Positions 8,644 through 17,721 of a DNA stretch of 64,000 bases are shown one piece after another. Position 1 is the stretch's first letter; each line of letters starts with the position of its first letter. A model generated the notes under the pieces. That model was given only the letters and a program-made list of their open reading frames with translations. It did no database searches and was not told where the DNA came from. The position numbers were made by a program, and so were the translations under genes. This stretch comes from Ferrigenium straubiae (lineage in GTDB: Bacteria; Pseudomonadota; Gammaproteobacteria; Burkholderiales; Gallionellaceae), in the NCBI GenBank assembly GCA_019449655.1, contig JAHQXD010000004.1:122568-186567 (forward strand), given 5' to 3'.

Positions 8644-9764
8644 ATCGACGCATCCCCGAAAAGCGCCTGCTGCGGGGTTTCTTCCATGAGCGGGACGAAG
8701 ATGGCGATCTGCGTGCCCACGCCCAGCGTGCTGGCGATCTTGACCGTGCCGCCGAGGTGCGCGACGCGCTCCTGGACGCCGCGCAGGCCGAAGGAGCGCG
8801 GCTTGTTGCGCGCCGCCTCGCTGAATCCTACCCCGTCGTCGGAGAGGATCAGCTCGAGATGGTCGGTGCCCTTGACGATCTCGATCTGCACATGTTTGGC
8901 GTGGGCGTGCTTCAGGATGTTGTTCAGCGCCTCCTGGCAGATGCGGAACAGGGTGATCGAATACGCCTCGGGCAGTTCGATGTTGTCCTGCGATTTGACG
9001 ATGGTGCAGGGGATGCCGCTGCGTTTGCTGAACTCCTGCGCCTCGATCTCGATCGCGGCGATGATGCCGAAACAGTCGAGGAAGCCGGGGCGCAGCCGGT
9101 GCGCCAGATGGCTTGCCGAGTTGATCGCGCGGTTGACCAGTTCCTCTATGGTCTTGGCCTTTTCGGTGAGTTTGGGGGTGTCCTTGGGGAGGCGCTGGAT
9201 TAGCCAGGACAGGTCCATCTTCATCGCGGTGAGCAGGCTGCCGATCTCGTCGTGCACCTCGCGCGCGATGCGCAGCCGTTCCTGTTCCTTGGCATCCTGG
9301 ATGTGCGAGGAGAGTTCCAGCAGCTGATGCTGCACCCGCTTGACTTCGAGTTCGCCGAGCTTGCTCTGCGTGGTGTCGAGGATGATGCCTTCCCAGCGCG
9401 GCAGGCCGTTCGGCATGCTCTGTGGCGTGGCGCCCAGGCTGATCCACTTGGTCTCGCCGTCCGGCAGGGTTATGCGTCCCTCCCAGTTCCAGAAGCACAG
9501 GGTCTGCGCCGATTTTTTCAGGGAGTCCAGCAGCGAGGGAGTGTCATCGGCATGGATGAGCCTCAGGAAACTGGAGGCATCGTTCTGCAGCTCATGCGGC
9601 GGGAAGCCGAACAGCGCCTGACAGCCTTCGCTGACATAGGGGAAGGTGAAGGAGCCGTCTTCCTGCAATTCAACCTGGCAGGCCATTCCCGGCAAATTGG
9701 CGATGAAGCCCTGCAGTTTGTCGGGGGACGGGCTGGCCGGTGGATTATGGGGGCTTGGAGGCAT
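8640..9764 (-). CDS. PAS-containing soluble histidine kinase (HisKA_3 type)
   Basis: Sensor kinase of the NarX/UhpB class. Residues about 15-130 form a PAS fold (VSEGCQALFGFPPHEL, then a GRITLPDGETKW strand). The dimerisation/phospho-acceptor helix is ERLRIAREVHDEIGS (His about 178). The ATPase domain has NILKHAHAKHV (N box), SDDGVGF (G1) and GLRGVQERV (G2). It has no transmembrane segment, so the stimulus is cytoplasmic or diffusible. It overlaps its cognate regulator gene by 4 bp. It is divergent from hisC, with about 160 bp between. Confidence 0.92.
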   Translation of the reverse strand: MPPSPHNPPASPSPDKLQGFIANLPGMACQVELQEDGSFTFPYVSEGCQALFGFPPHELQNDASSFLRLIHADDTPSLLDSLKKSAQTLCFWNWEGRITLPDGETKWISLGATPQSMPNGLPRWEGIILDTTQSKLGELEVKRVQHQLLELSSHIQDAKEQERLRIAREVHDEIGSLLTAMKMDLSWLIQRLPKDTPKLTEKAKTIEELVNRAINSASHLAHRLRPGFLDCFGIIAAIEIEAQEFSKRSGIPCTIVKSQDNIELPEAYSITLFRICQEALNNILKHAHAKHVQIEIVKGTDHLELILSDDGVGFSEAARNKPRSFGLRGVQERVAHLGGTVKIASTLGVGTQIAIFVPLMEETPQQALFGDASI

Positions 9765-9925
9765 CTGTTTCGTTCGGTTAAGCGGGGTTCTCGACGTAAC
9801 GGCAGCTTACTACATCAGAATGAGGAGCGGCAATAATCACGGCTGCCCCGATGCGTATCTGCACCGGAGTTTGTGATAAGCTGCGCGCCATCGTGATGCC
9901 ACTCGTTTATTGAGCGATTCATTTC

Positions 9926-11035
9926 ATGCCCTCCGCTGCTTCTCTCGCCGGCGCCCTGCTGCGCCGCGAAATCCTTGATTTGCATGCTTACCATGTGCCG
10001 GACAGCGCAGGCTATATCAAGCTGGACGCGATGGAGAATCCCTATTCCTTGCCGCCCGAGCTGTGCCGTGAGATCGCCGATGCGACCGCCTCCGCCGCCA
10101 TCAACCGCTACCCCGATCCCGGTGCTGCCTCACTCAAGGAGAAAATCCGCGCCCTGCTCGGCTTGCCGGGCGGCATGGAGGTGCTGCTCGGCAACGGTTC
10201 GGACGAGCTGATCCAGTTGCTGGCGCTGGCGCTGAACAAGCCCGGTGCAACGCTGCTGGGCGTGGAGCCGTCGTTCGTGATGTACAAGATGATCGCAACC
10301 TTCACCGGGATGCGTTATGTGGGCGTCCCCTTGCGGGCAGCGGATTTTTCGCTGGACCTGCCGGCGATCCTCGATGCGATCGAGCGCGAACGGCCCGCGC
10401 TGGTCTTCCTCGCCTACCCGAACAATCCCACCGGCAACCTGTTTCCGGCGGATGCCGTGGCGCGGATCATCGAGGCGGCGCCCGGCCTGGTGGTGGTGGA
10501 CGAGGCCTACTATGCCTTTGCCGCCGACAGCTTCATCCCGCGCCTCGCGCGCTATCCGAATCTGCTGGTGATGCGCACCTTCTCCAAGCTCGGCATGGCG
10601 GGGCTGCGCCTGGGCTTTCTGGCGGGCGATGCGGCATGGCTCGGACAGCTGGAAAAACTGCGCTTGCCGTATAATGTCGGCGTTTTGCCGCAATTGGTCG
10701 CCGAAAAATTACTGGAGCATCACGAGGTGCTGTTGCAGCAGGCGGAGCAGATCAAGCTGGCGCGCGCTGAGCTGTACCGGCAGTTGGGCGGGATCGCCGA
10801 GGTGCGGGTTTATCCCAGCGAGGCGAACTTCCTGCTGTTCCGTGTGGCGAACGCCGCGCAGGTGTTCGACGGCCTGAAGCGGCGCAGCGTGCTGATCAAA
10901 AACCTGCACGGCGGACACCCGATGCTGAACGACTGCCTGCGCGTGACGGTCGGCACACCGGAGGAGAATGCGAAGTTCATGGTTGCATTGCAGGACACCC
11001 TTAAACAAATCGCACAAGGCGAAAATCATGCGTAG
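9926..11035 (+). CDS. hisC: histidinol-phosphate aminotransferase
   Basis: PLP-dependent transaminase converting imidazole acetol-phosphate to histidinol phosphate. It has 369 residues. [11 protein letters not shown] near the N-terminus, [10 protein letters not shown], and the PLP lysine in [14 protein letters not shown] (about 216) fit family I aminotransferases. It is the first his gene in the window on this strand; hisG and hisD are not seen here. Its stop overlaps the hisB start by 8 bp. Confidence 0.96.
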   Translation: MPSAASLAGALLRREILDLHAYHVPDSAGYIKLDAMENPYSLPPELCREIADATASAAINRYPDPGAASLKEKIRALLGLPGGMEVLLGNGSDELIQLLALALNKPGATLLGVEPSFVMYKMIATFTGMRYVGVPLRAADFSLDLPAILDAIERERPALVFLAYPNNPTGNLFPADAVARIIEAAPGLVVVDEAYYAFAADSFIPRLARYPNLLVMRTFSKLGMAGLRLGFLAGDAAWLGQLEKLRLPYNVGVLPQLVAEKLLEHHEVLLQQAEQIKLARAELYRQLGGIAEVRVYPSEANFLLFRVANAAQVFDGLKRRSVLIKNLHGGHPMLNDCLRVTVGTPEENAKFMVALQDTLKQIAQGENHA

Positions 11036-11615
11036 CGCGAAAGTTTCACGCAACACCCTGGAAACCCAGATCGTCGTCGAGCTGAACCTGGACGGCAGCG
11101 GCCAGGCCAAATTCGATACCGGCTTGCCGTTCCTCGAGCACATGCTCGACCAGATCGCACGGCATGGGCTGCTGGACATTGAGGTCCTCGCCAAGGGCGA
11201 TCTGCATATCGATGCGCACCACACGGTGGAAGACATCGGCATCACGCTCGGCCAGGCATTCAACCAGGCAATCGGCGACAAGAAGGGGCTGCGCCGCTAC
11301 GGCCATGCCTACGTACCGCTGGACGAGGCGCTTTCGCGCGCGGTGGTGGACATCTCCGGCCGCCCCGGCCTGGTGTTCAACTGCGACTTCGTGCGCGGCA
11401 GCATCGGCGAGTTCGAGGTGGACCTGGTCAACGAGTTCTTCCAGGGCTTCGTCAATCACGCGCTGGTCACGCTGCATCTCGACAACCTCGCGGGCAGCAA
11501 TGCCCACCACCAGGCCGAGACCCTCTTCAAGGCTTTCGGCCGCGCCCTGCGCATGGCGCTGGAGTTCGATCCGCGCATGGCCGGCGTGATGCCTTCCACC
11601 AAGGGAACGCTATAG
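11028..11615 (+). CDS. hisB: imidazoleglycerol-phosphate dehydratase
   Basis: Monofunctional dehydratase of 195 residues, without the N-terminal histidinol phosphatase of enteric HisB. The Mn-binding histidines are in [10 protein letters not shown] and [12 protein letters not shown]. The start ATG 11028 ([10 protein letters not shown]) lies inside the last codons of hisC, implying coupled translation. The frame is open further upstream (10968), but that extension has no family similarity. Confidence 0.96.
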   Translation: MRSAKVSRNTLETQIVVELNLDGSGQAKFDTGLPFLEHMLDQIARHGLLDIEVLAKGDLHIDAHHTVEDIGITLGQAFNQAIGDKKGLRRYGHAYVPLDEALSRAVVDISGRPGLVFNCDFVRGSIGEFEVDLVNEFFQGFVNHALVTLHLDNLAGSNAHHQAETLFKAFGRALRMALEFDPRMAGVMPSTKGTL

Positions 11616-11621
11616 GTTGAA

Positions 11622-12257
11622 ATGGTAGATGTCGCCGTTGTAGATTACGGGATGGGCAACCTGCGCTCGGTCGAACAGGCCCTGCGCAAGGTGGCGCCCG
11701 GCGCCGGAATTGCCGTGACCGATGATGCGCAGGTGATCGCAAACGCCGGGCGCGTGGTGTTCCCCGGCCAGGGCGCGATGCCGGACTGCATGCGCGAGAT
11801 GGATACGCGCGGCCTGCGCGATGCCGTGCTGCAGGCCGCGCGCGACAAGCCTTTCCTCGGCATCTGCATCGGCCTGCAAATGCTCTTCGAGCACAGTACC
11901 GAGGGCAACGTGGCGGGACTGGGCGTGCTGCACGGCGAGGTCGTGCGCTTCGCTTCCGACCTGAAGGATGCGCAGGGCAACCGCCTCAAGGTGCCGCACA
12001 TGGGCTGGAACCGCGTGCATCACGGCGACCATGCGCTGTGGGCTGGCATCCCGCAGGATGTGCGCTTCTACTTCGTGCACAGCTATTATGTATGCCCGAG
12101 GGATGCGGAACTGGTGCAGGCGGCCAGTGACTATCCGCAACCATTTGTCTGCGCGGTGGCGCGGGACAACCTGTTTGCGGTGCAATTCCACCCGGAAAAG
12201 AGTGCGCGCGACGGGTTGCAGTTGTTGAAGAATTTCGTGGAGTGGCAGCCGGGGTAA
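11622..12257 (+). CDS. hisH: imidazole glycerol phosphate synthase, glutaminase subunit
   Basis: Type I glutamine amidotransferase subunit that passes ammonia to HisF. The start MVDVAVVDYGMGNLRSVEQA is typical. The nucleophile Cys is in FLGICIGLQML (about 84), and the His/Glu pair is in VQFHPEKS near the C-terminus. It has 211 residues, 6 bp after hisB. Confidence 0.97.
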   Translation: MVDVAVVDYGMGNLRSVEQALRKVAPGAGIAVTDDAQVIANAGRVVFPGQGAMPDCMREMDTRGLRDAVLQAARDKPFLGICIGLQMLFEHSTEGNVAGLGVLHGEVVRFASDLKDAQGNRLKVPHMGWNRVHHGDHALWAGIPQDVRFYFVHSYYVCPRDAELVQAASDYPQPFVCAVARDNLFAVQFHPEKSARDGLQLLKNFVEWQPG

Positions 12258-12267
12258 AGGCTTGCGT

Positions 12268-12280
12268 CCGCAGATTACCG
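12268..12280 (+). repeat. short copy of the GTCCGCAGATTAC repeat
   Basis: The 66-bp hisH-hisA gap is longer than its neighbours and contains the same GTCCGCAGATTAC core as the inverted repeat at 6079-6200. It is followed by two T-rich, partly repeated stretches (TTTTTTGATTAA and TTTTTTGTTTGATTAG). It is probably a remnant of the same dispersed repeat. Confidence 0.4.
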
Positions 12281-12323
12281 GTCGTTGTTTTTTGATTAAC
12301 TTTTTTGTTTGATTAGTGAAACC

Positions 12324-13076
12324 ATGCTGATTATTCCCGCGATTGATTTGAAAGACGGTCATTGTGTGCGCCTCAAACAGGGCGTGATGGAAGACGCCAC
12401 GGTGTTTTCCGAAGATCCCGCCGCGATGGCGCGGCACTGGCTGGAGCAGGGCGCGCGCCGTTTACACCTGGTGGACCTGAACGGCGCGTTCGCCGGCAAG
12501 CCGAAGAACGAGGCCGCGGTGCGCAGCATCATCGAGGCGATGGGCGACAGCGACGTGCCGGTGCAACTGGGCGGCGGCATCCGCGACCTGGAAACCATCG
12601 AGCGTTACCTCGACATCGGCGTGAGCTACGTCATCATCGGCACGGCCGCGGTCAAGGTGCCGAGCTTCCTGCACGAGGCCTGCGACGCCTTTCCCGGCCA
12701 CATCATGGTCGGGCTGGATGCCAAGGGCGGCAAGGTGGCGGTGGACGGCTGGTCGAAGCTCACCGGGCACGACGTGGCGGACCTGGCGCAGCGCTTCGAG
12801 GGCTACGGCGTGGAAGCGATCATTTACACCGACATCGGGCGCGATGGCATGCTCTCCGGCGTGAATATCCCGGCCACCGTCGGGCTCGCCGGCCCGCTGC
12901 ATGTGCCGGTGATCGCCAGCGGCGGCATCACCAACCTCGACGATGTGCGCGCCCTGTGCGCGGTGCAGTCCGAGGGTATCACCGGCGCGATCACCGGCCG
13001 CGCAATCTATGAAGGTACGCTGGATTTCCGCGCGGCGCAGGCGCTGGCCGACGAACTGACCGGAGCGAAGCAGTAA
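12324..13076 (+). CDS. hisA: ProFAR isomerase (phosphoribosylformimino-AICAR-P isomerase)
   Basis: TIM-barrel isomerase of the histidine pathway, 250 residues. The catalytic Asp is in IPAIDLKDG at the N-terminus and the second in YTDIGRDGM. The half-barrel phosphate sites are GGGIRD and ASGGITN. ATG 12324 is chosen because the barrel starts directly with MLIIPAIDL; a frame extension to 12309 has no family counterpart. Confidence 0.97.
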   Translation: MLIIPAIDLKDGHCVRLKQGVMEDATVFSEDPAAMARHWLEQGARRLHLVDLNGAFAGKPKNEAAVRSIIEAMGDSDVPVQLGGGIRDLETIERYLDIGVSYVIIGTAAVKVPSFLHEACDAFPGHIMVGLDAKGGKVAVDGWSKLTGHDVADLAQRFEGYGVEAIIYTDIGRDGMLSGVNIPATVGLAGPLHVPVIASGGITNLDDVRALCAVQSEGITGAITGRAIYEGTLDFRAAQALADELTGAKQ

Positions 13077-13079
13077 TTC

Positions 13080-13838
13080 ATGCTGGCGAAGCGTATCATT
13101 CCCTGTCTCGATGTGACGGCGGGGCGCGTGGTCAAGGGCGTGAGCTTCGTCGAACTGCGCGACGCCGGAGATCCGGTGGAGATCGCGCGCCGCTACGACG
13201 AGCAGGGCGCGGACGAGCTGACTTTCCTCGACATCACCGCGAGTTCGGACGACCGGGGCATCATCTTCCGCATCATCGAAGACGTCGCCTCGCAGGTGTT
13301 CATCCCCCTGACCGTTGGCGGCGGGGTGCGCGAGGTCGGCGACGTGCGCAACCTGCTGAATGCCGGAGCGGACAAGGTCAGCATCAACACCTCCGCGGTG
13401 CTCAATCCGCAACTGGTTGCGGATGCCGCGGGGCGCTATGGTTCGCAGTGCATCGTGGTGGCGATCGATGCCAAGCAGGTGGGCGCTAATCGATGGGAAG
13501 TGTTTACTCACGGTGGGCGCAAGGCCACTGGTCTGGATGTCGTGGAGTGGGCGAAAAAAATGCAGGGCTTGGGTGCGGGGGAAATTCTGCTGACCAGCAT
13601 GGACCGGGATGGGCAGAAGAACGGCTTCGATCTCGCGCTGACGCGCGCGGTGACCGACGCACTGGAAATACCGGTGATCGCCAGCGGCGGCGTGGGCAAC
13701 CTGCAGCACCTGGCCGATGGCGTGAAACTCGGCGGGGCGGACGCGGTGCTCGCGGCGAGCATCTTCCACTTCGGCGAATATACCGTGCAGCAGGCCAAGG
13801 AGTTCATGGCGCAACAGGGAATCGAGGTGCGGTTATGA
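13080..13838 (+). CDS. hisF: imidazole glycerol phosphate synthase, cyclase subunit
   Basis: TIM-barrel cyclase partner of HisH, 252 residues. It begins [12 protein letters not shown] (catalytic Asp11); the second catalytic Asp is in [16 protein letters not shown], and the phosphate sites are GGGVRE and ASGGVGN. It starts 3 bp after hisA. Its last 15 bases (GAGGTGCGGTTATGA, 13824-13838) recur exactly at the hisI start (14027-14041), which suggests the two genes once overlapped as ATGA before a 203-bp insertion. Confidence 0.97.
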   Translation: MLAKRIIPCLDVTAGRVVKGVSFVELRDAGDPVEIARRYDEQGADELTFLDITASSDDRGIIFRIIEDVASQVFIPLTVGGGVREVGDVRNLLNAGADKVSINTSAVLNPQLVADAAGRYGSQCIVVAIDAKQVGANRWEVFTHGGRKATGLDVVEWAKKMQGLGAGEILLTSMDRDGQKNGFDLALTRAVTDALEIPVIASGGVGNLQHLADGVKLGGADAVLAASIFHFGEYTVQQAKEFMAQQGIEVRL

Positions 13839-14026
13839 CACGGTGCGCGAAAGCGACGGGTGCGGGACAACGCAGTTGCGGTGCAGGCTCATGCGCACAG
13901 CGCGTGATGCCGGAGCCAATAACCGCATCGCACCTCCTGATGGAACTACTAGCCATTCCACTAAGCCAGCAAGCTGGCAAGTGGCTGGTTATCCCGCAAA
14001 CGGCTGGCTGCGCCAGTAACGTGTCG
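13839..14026 (+). mobile_element. 203-bp insertion between hisF and hisI, flanked by 15-bp direct repeats
   Basis: A non-coding segment bounded by exact direct repeats at 13824-13838 and 14027-14041. It contains a REP-like hairpin (13938-13992) and an imperfect inverted copy of the flanking repeat (13918-13937, reverse complement GGAGGTGCGATGCGGTTATT). There is no ORF or transposase. Removing one repeat plus the insert rebuilds an ATGA hisF/hisI overlap, like the one still present between hisI and hisE. Mechanism (target duplication or recombination) is inferred. Confidence 0.65.
13938..13992 (+). repeat. REP-like hairpin, copy A
   Basis: The first 26 bases (13938-13963) are identical to 33410-33435, and the last 14 (13979-13992) to 33457-33470. 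Between them the stem differs: CCACT, GCCAGC, loop AA, GCTGGC, AGTGG. Conserved flanks with a different but still complementary stem indicate a structured dispersed repeat. Confidence 0.75.
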
Positions 14027-14037
14027 GAGGTGCGGTT

Positions 14038-14427
14038 ATGAGCGAGGCGTGGCTGAACAAGGTGAACTGGTCCGCAGACGGGCTGGTGGCGGCCATTGCG
14101 CAGGATGCGGCGACCGGGCGGGTGCTGATGGTGGCGTGGATGAACCGCGAGGCATTGAAGCTGACCTGGCAGAAGGGCGAGGCGGTGTACTGGTCGCGCT
14201 CGCGCAAAAAATTGTGGCACAAGGGCGAAGAATCCGGGCATGTCCAGCGGGTGAAGGATATCCGTATGGACTGTGACGGCGACGCGATCCTGCTGCAGAT
14301 TGAACAACAGGGCGGCATCGCCTGTCATACCGGGCGCGAGAGCTGTTTCTTCAGTCATCTGGAAAAAGGCCGGTGGGTGGAAACAGACGCGGTGCTGAAA
14401 TCTCCCGATGAGATTTACAAGAAATGA
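14038..14427 (+). CDS. hisI: phosphoribosyl-AMP cyclohydrolase
   Basis: Zn-dependent cyclohydrolase, 129 residues, without a fused HisE domain. It shows [24 protein letters not shown], the Mg/Zn residues in RMDCDGD and the paired cysteines in [16 protein letters not shown] 14038 has GGAGG 7 nt upstream, inside the direct repeat that ends the insertion. Its stop overlaps hisE as ATGA. Confidence 0.97.
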   Translation: MSEAWLNKVNWSADGLVAAIAQDAATGRVLMVAWMNREALKLTWQKGEAVYWSRSRKKLWHKGEESGHVQRVKDIRMDCDGDAILLQIEQQGGIACHTGRESCFFSHLEKGRWVETDAVLKSPDEIYKK

Positions 14428-14762
14428 GCACGGAAAACATGAACCAGGATATTTTGCAGCGGCTGACGGAAACGCTGGAGGCGCGCAAGCAGGCGTCGCC
14501 GGAGAGTTCCTATGTCGCCAGGTTGTTCAGCAAGGGCGAGGATGCCATCCTGAAGAAGATCGGCGAGGAGGCCACTGAGATGATTCTGGCCAGCAAGGGG
14601 GGCGACCGGACCCACTTGGTGTATGAAACCGCCGATTTGTGGTTTCATTGTATGGTGCTGCTGGCCAAACATGGCCTGAGCGCGGACGATGTGCTGAACG
14701 AACTGGCCCGCCGCGAGGGCCTGTCTGGCATCGCCGAGAAGGAAAGCCGGAAGAAGGACTGA
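14424..14762 (+). CDS. hisE: phosphoribosyl-ATP pyrophosphatase
   Basis: MazG-fold pyrophosphohydrolase, 112 residues. The metal-binding helix reads [16 protein letters not shown], followed by [13 protein letters not shown]. It starts at ATG 14424, overlapping the hisI stop by 4 bp. A second ATG five codons later is a possible alternative. Confidence 0.96.
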   Translation: MSTENMNQDILQRLTETLEARKQASPESSYVARLFSKGEDAILKKIGEEATEMILASKGGDRTHLVYETADLWFHCMVLLAKHGLSADDVLNELARREGLSGIAEKESRKKD

Positions 14763-14764
14763 GC

Positions 14765-15112
14765 ATGAGCGACTGTATTTTTTGCAGGATAGCGCGCGGC
14801 GAGATTCCCTGCCGCAAGGTGTACGAAGACGACGAGGTGCTGGCGTTTCACGACATCAACCCGGTCGCGCCGGTGCATTTCATGCTGGTTCCGAAGCTGC
14901 ACCTGGCTTCGTTGGCGGAGGCCGAATACGGTCACGCCGCCCTGCTGGGCAGGATGCTGGTGCTGGCTCCGAGGCTGGCGAAGGAGCAGGGCCTGGAAAA
15001 CGGTTTCCGCACCGTGATCAACACCGGCAAGGGCGGCGGGCAGGAAGTGTTTCACCTGCACATCCATATTATCGGCGGCGGCAGCATCCCGCCCATGGTG
15101 CGGCGCAGTTAA
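14765..15112 (+). CDS. hinT: HIT-family purine nucleoside phosphoramidase (HinT-like)
   Basis: Small histidine-triad hydrolase, 115 residues. CIFCRIARGEIPC at the N-terminus and the catalytic VFHLHIHIIGG (HxHxH) are diagnostic. ATG 14765 follows hisE by 2 bp; in betaproteobacteria this gene commonly sits between hisE and tatA, as here. The frame is open far upstream through hisE, but that part is a shadow. Confidence 0.94.
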   Translation: MSDCIFCRIARGEIPCRKVYEDDEVLAFHDINPVAPVHFMLVPKLHLASLAEAEYGHAALLGRMLVLAPRLAKEQGLENGFRTVINTGKGGGQEVFHLHIHIIGGGSIPPMVRRS

Positions 15113-15166
15113 CCAGCGACTAAGGCAGCGTTTTTTGCTGCCTTGGTCGAATGGTTATGCAAAGCT
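15112..15166. repeat. REP-like hairpin, copy D (between hinT and tatA)
   Basis: Stem GACTAAGGCAGC (15118-15129) pairs with GCTGCCTTGGTC (15137-15148) across a 7-nt T-rich loop. The flanks ACCAGC and TCGAATGG..ATGCAAAGCT match the right half of the element at 33531-33585. It starts at the hinT stop codon and could weaken read-through into tatA, but no U-tract follows the stem. Confidence 0.7.
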
Positions 15167-15192
15167 GACGGTCAATTTTTGAGGAGAACATG

Positions 15193-15432
15193 ATGGGTGG
15201 ATTTAGCATTTGGCATTGGCTGATCGTATTGCTGGTCGTCGTCTTGATATTCGGCACCAAGAAGCTGCGCAACATCGGCAGCGACCTGGGCGGCGCAGTG
15301 AAGAATTTCAAGGAAGGTGTGCGCGATGACGAGCCCAAGCAGGCGCAACAGGACGGGCAGGGCGGCAAGGTCATCGAAGGCGAAGTGACGTCGAAGACGC
15401 AGGCAAAGGACAAGTCAAACACGAATGTTTGA
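15193..15432 (+). CDS. tatA: TatA, twin-arginine translocase pore subunit
   Basis: Membrane protein of 79 residues that forms the Tat pore. It begins [20 protein letters not shown], the TatA transmembrane helix, then [12 protein letters not shown], an amphipathic helix, and a charged tail. Two ATGs are in tandem (15190, 15193). The ribosome site GAGGAG (15181-15186) is better spaced for 15193. It overlaps tatB by 8 bp. Confidence 0.95.
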   Translation: MGGFSIWHWLIVLLVVVLIFGTKKLRNIGSDLGGAVKNFKEGVRDDEPKQAQQDGQGGKVIEGEVTSKTQAKDKSNTNV

Positions 15433-15781
15433 CTTCGCGTTCTCCGAACTGGTGGTCATCCTGCTGGTGGCGCTCCTCGTCATCGGGCCGGAGCGGCTGC
15501 CGAAAGTGGCGCGCACGGCGGGGCACCTGTGGGGGCGGATGCAGCGTTACGTGCACAGCGTCAAGAGCGACATCGCCAACGACATGGCGATCGAAGAAGC
15601 CAAACAGTTGCGCAGCACCATCGGCAAGGAAATCACCGCCATCGAGCAAGCCACACTGGAAGCCAGGATGGCGATCGAGCAGAAAGTTCTGGATGCCCAG
15701 ATGGGCAAAACCACCGACGAGTCCGATGAGACTGAGCCTCCTGCCGCACAATCCTCCACCACCCCAGGCAAGCCGGTTTGA
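15425..15781 (+). CDS. tatB: TatB, twin-arginine translocase receptor subunit
   Basis: Tat substrate receptor with TatC, 118 residues. The N-terminus [21 protein letters not shown] and the [17 protein letters not shown] hinge are typical TatB. A long amphipathic helix is followed by a Pro/Ser/Thr tail. It overlaps tatA by 8 bp and tatC by 1 bp, so the three are one translational unit. Confidence 0.95.
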   Translation: MFDFAFSELVVILLVALLVIGPERLPKVARTAGHLWGRMQRYVHSVKSDIANDMAIEEAKQLRSTIGKEITAIEQATLEARMAIEQKVLDAQMGKTTDESDETEPPAAQSSTTPGKPV

Positions 15782-16518
15782 TGGGCACCAGTGAAAGCTT
15801 CATCGCGCACCTGATCGAATTGCGCAAGCGCCTGCTGAACGTCACCGTGGTTCTGCTGCTGGTGTTCATCTGCCTGTTTCCGTGGGCTTCCGACCTCTAC
15901 GCCCTGCTGGCGCAGCCGATGCTGGCGAAGCTGCCCAGGGGCGGGCAGATGATCGCCACCGATGTCACCACGCCGTTCTTCGTGCCGCTCAAGGTTGCGA
16001 TGATGGCCGCCTTGCTGATCGCGCTGCCTTACATCCTCTACCAGATGTGGCGCTTCGTCGCCCCCGGCCTGTATGAGCACGAGAGGCGCCTGGTTGTGCC
16101 GCTCATCGTCGCCAGCACGCTGCTGTTCTTCTGCGGCATGGCGTTCGCCTACTTCGCGGTGTTTCCGGTGATATTCGGTTTCGTGGTCGGGGCGGCGCCG
16201 CAGGGCGTGGCGGTGATGACCGACATCGATAAATACCTCAGCTTCGTACTCGGCATGTTCGTGGCATTCGGGGTCACCTTCCAGGTGCCGGTCGCGGTCG
16301 TGCTGCTGGTACGCATGGGAGTGGTCAGCGTCGAGAAGCTCAGGGAAGTCCGCTCCTACGTGATCGTCGGCGCATTCATTGTCGGCGCGATTTTCACCCC
16401 GCCGGACGTGGTGTCGCAATTCATGCTGGCGATTCCGCTGTGGCTGCTCTACGAGGCGGGCATCGTGGTCGCCTCGTGGGTAGGCAGCAAGGGCAGGGCA
16501 GAAGAAGCCCAGCCCTGA
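15781..16518 (+). CDS. tatC: TatC, twin-arginine translocase core subunit
   Basis: Six-span membrane receptor for RR signal peptides, 245 residues. It starts [20 protein letters not shown] (the conserved N-terminal LxELRxR) and shows the loop DVTTPFFVPLKVA and PxLYEHERR. ATG 15781 shares its A with the tatB TGA. It converges on the HtrA gene with 6 bp between stops. Confidence 0.96.
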   Translation: MGTSESFIAHLIELRKRLLNVTVVLLLVFICLFPWASDLYALLAQPMLAKLPRGGQMIATDVTTPFFVPLKVAMMAALLIALPYILYQMWRFVAPGLYEHERRLVVPLIVASTLLFFCGMAFAYFAVFPVIFGFVVGAAPQGVAVMTDIDKYLSFVLGMFVAFGVTFQVPVAVVLLVRMGVVSVEKLREVRSYVIVGAFIVGAIFTPPDVVSQFMLAIPLWLLYEAGIVVASWVGSKGRAEEAQP

Positions 16519-16524
16519 CGGGCA

Positions 16525-17682
16525 TCACTCCTCCTGTGGCCTGGGTTTTGGCCGCTTGCCGATCTTCACCGGCAGATTCATCGCCGCGCCGTTGCGCATC
16601 AATCTGGCCGTGACCATCTTGCCGGGCGGCAGATTGGCCACCGTTTCCAGCATGGTGTTCCAGTCGACGATGGCGGTATCGTCTATCGCAACCAGCAGAT
16701 CGCCGGCCTTGACGCCGGCCTGATCCGCCGGGCTGTTGCGGATGACTTCGGTGATCAGCACGCCCCTGGTGTTGCCGAGCCGGAAGGATTCGGCCAGCTC
16801 TGGAGTCAGTTCCTGCACCCCCGCGCCGATCCAGCCGCGCGTCACGGAACCGGTCTGGATGATCTGCTCCATGGTCTTCTTGGCGATGCTCGCGGGGATG
16901 GCGAAACCGATGCCGAGCGAGCCGCCGTTCGGCGAATAGATCGCGCTGTTGATGCCGATCAGGTTGCCGTTCACATCCACCAGCGCTCCACCCGAGTTGC
17001 CGGGATTGATCGCGGCGTCGGTCTGGATGAAATTCTCGAAGGTGCTCAGTCCCAGATGGTTGCGCTTGAGTGCGCTGATGATGCCCATCGTGACGGTCTG
17101 CCCCACGCCGAACGGGTTACCGATGGCGACCACGATGTCGCCCACCTGCGCGCGCTCCGGGTGGCCGAAGGTGATCGCGGGAAGCTTGCCGGGAAGTTCG
17201 ACCTTGATGACGGCGATGTCGGTCTCCGGGTCCGAGCCGATCACATGCGCCCTGGTCTTGCGGCCGTCCGCCAGCGCGACCTCGATCTCGTCGGCCGCTT
17301 CCACGACATGGTGGTTGGTCAGGATGTAGCCGTCGGGGCTGACGATCACGCCGGAGCCCAGGCTGGAGCTGCTCTGCGGCTCCATCTCGCGCGGGTCGCC
17401 GAAGAAGAAGCGGAAGCGCGGGTCGTCCATGAAGGGATGGAGCGGCGTCTTGATGACCGTGCTGGTGAAAATGTTCACGACGCTGGGCATGGCCTTCTGC
17501 GCGGCGGCGCTCACGCCCGCGGTGGGTTTGCCATCCGTCGCCTGCGGCGCGCTTTCCAGCAGCGTGACCACTCCGCTACGCGCCGCGCTCGGCAGCAGCT
17601 CCGGCTTGAGCGTCTGAACGATGAACAGCAGCGCCAGCACGATGGTGACCGCCTGGGTGAAGAAAAGCCAGTATTTACGCAT
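16525..17682 (-). CDS. HtrA/Deg-type periplasmic serine protease (one PDZ domain)
   Basis: Trypsin-like protease of 385 residues. One N-terminal hydrophobic span (YWLFFTQAVTIVLALLFIV) looks like an uncleaved anchor. The catalytic triad is His in TNHHVVEAADE (about 122), Asp in DPETDIAVIKV (about 150) and Ser in INPGNSGGALV (about 228). A single C-terminal PDZ (about 265-370) makes the layout DegS-like rather than DegP/DegQ, which have two. It diverges from the NIF3 gene with 39 bp between starts. Whether it has a RseA-like substrate cannot be told from the window. Confidence 0.92.
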   Translation of the reverse strand: MRKYWLFFTQAVTIVLALLFIVQTLKPELLPSAARSGVVTLLESAPQATDGKPTAGVSAAAQKAMPSVVNIFTSTVIKTPLHPFMDDPRFRFFFGDPREMEPQSSSSLGSGVIVSPDGYILTNHHVVEAADEIEVALADGRKTRAHVIGSDPETDIAVIKVELPGKLPAITFGHPERAQVGDIVVAIGNPFGVGQTVTMGIISALKRNHLGLSTFENFIQTDAAINPGNSGGALVDVNGNLIGINSAIYSPNGGSLGIGFAIPASIAKKTMEQIIQTGSVTRGWIGAGVQELTPELAESFRLGNTRGVLITEVIRNSPADQAGVKAGDLLVAIDDTAIVDWNTMLETVANLPPGKMVTARLMRNGAAMNLPVKIGKRPKPRPQEE

Positions 17683-17721
17683 GGTATGATGGACGCGCCT
17701 GTTTCATGTCGAAGGAAAGTC

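Noticed and set aside
7198..9327. 709-residue plus-strand ORF opposite the GGDEF, regulator and kinase genes
   Set aside because: It spans three well-supported minus-strand genes and has no recognisable domain; a codon-bias shadow.
15137..15175. Intrinsic terminator between hinT and tatA
   Set aside because: The hairpin has its T-run in the loop, not after the stem, and its flanks match the REP-like family; counted as a repeat.
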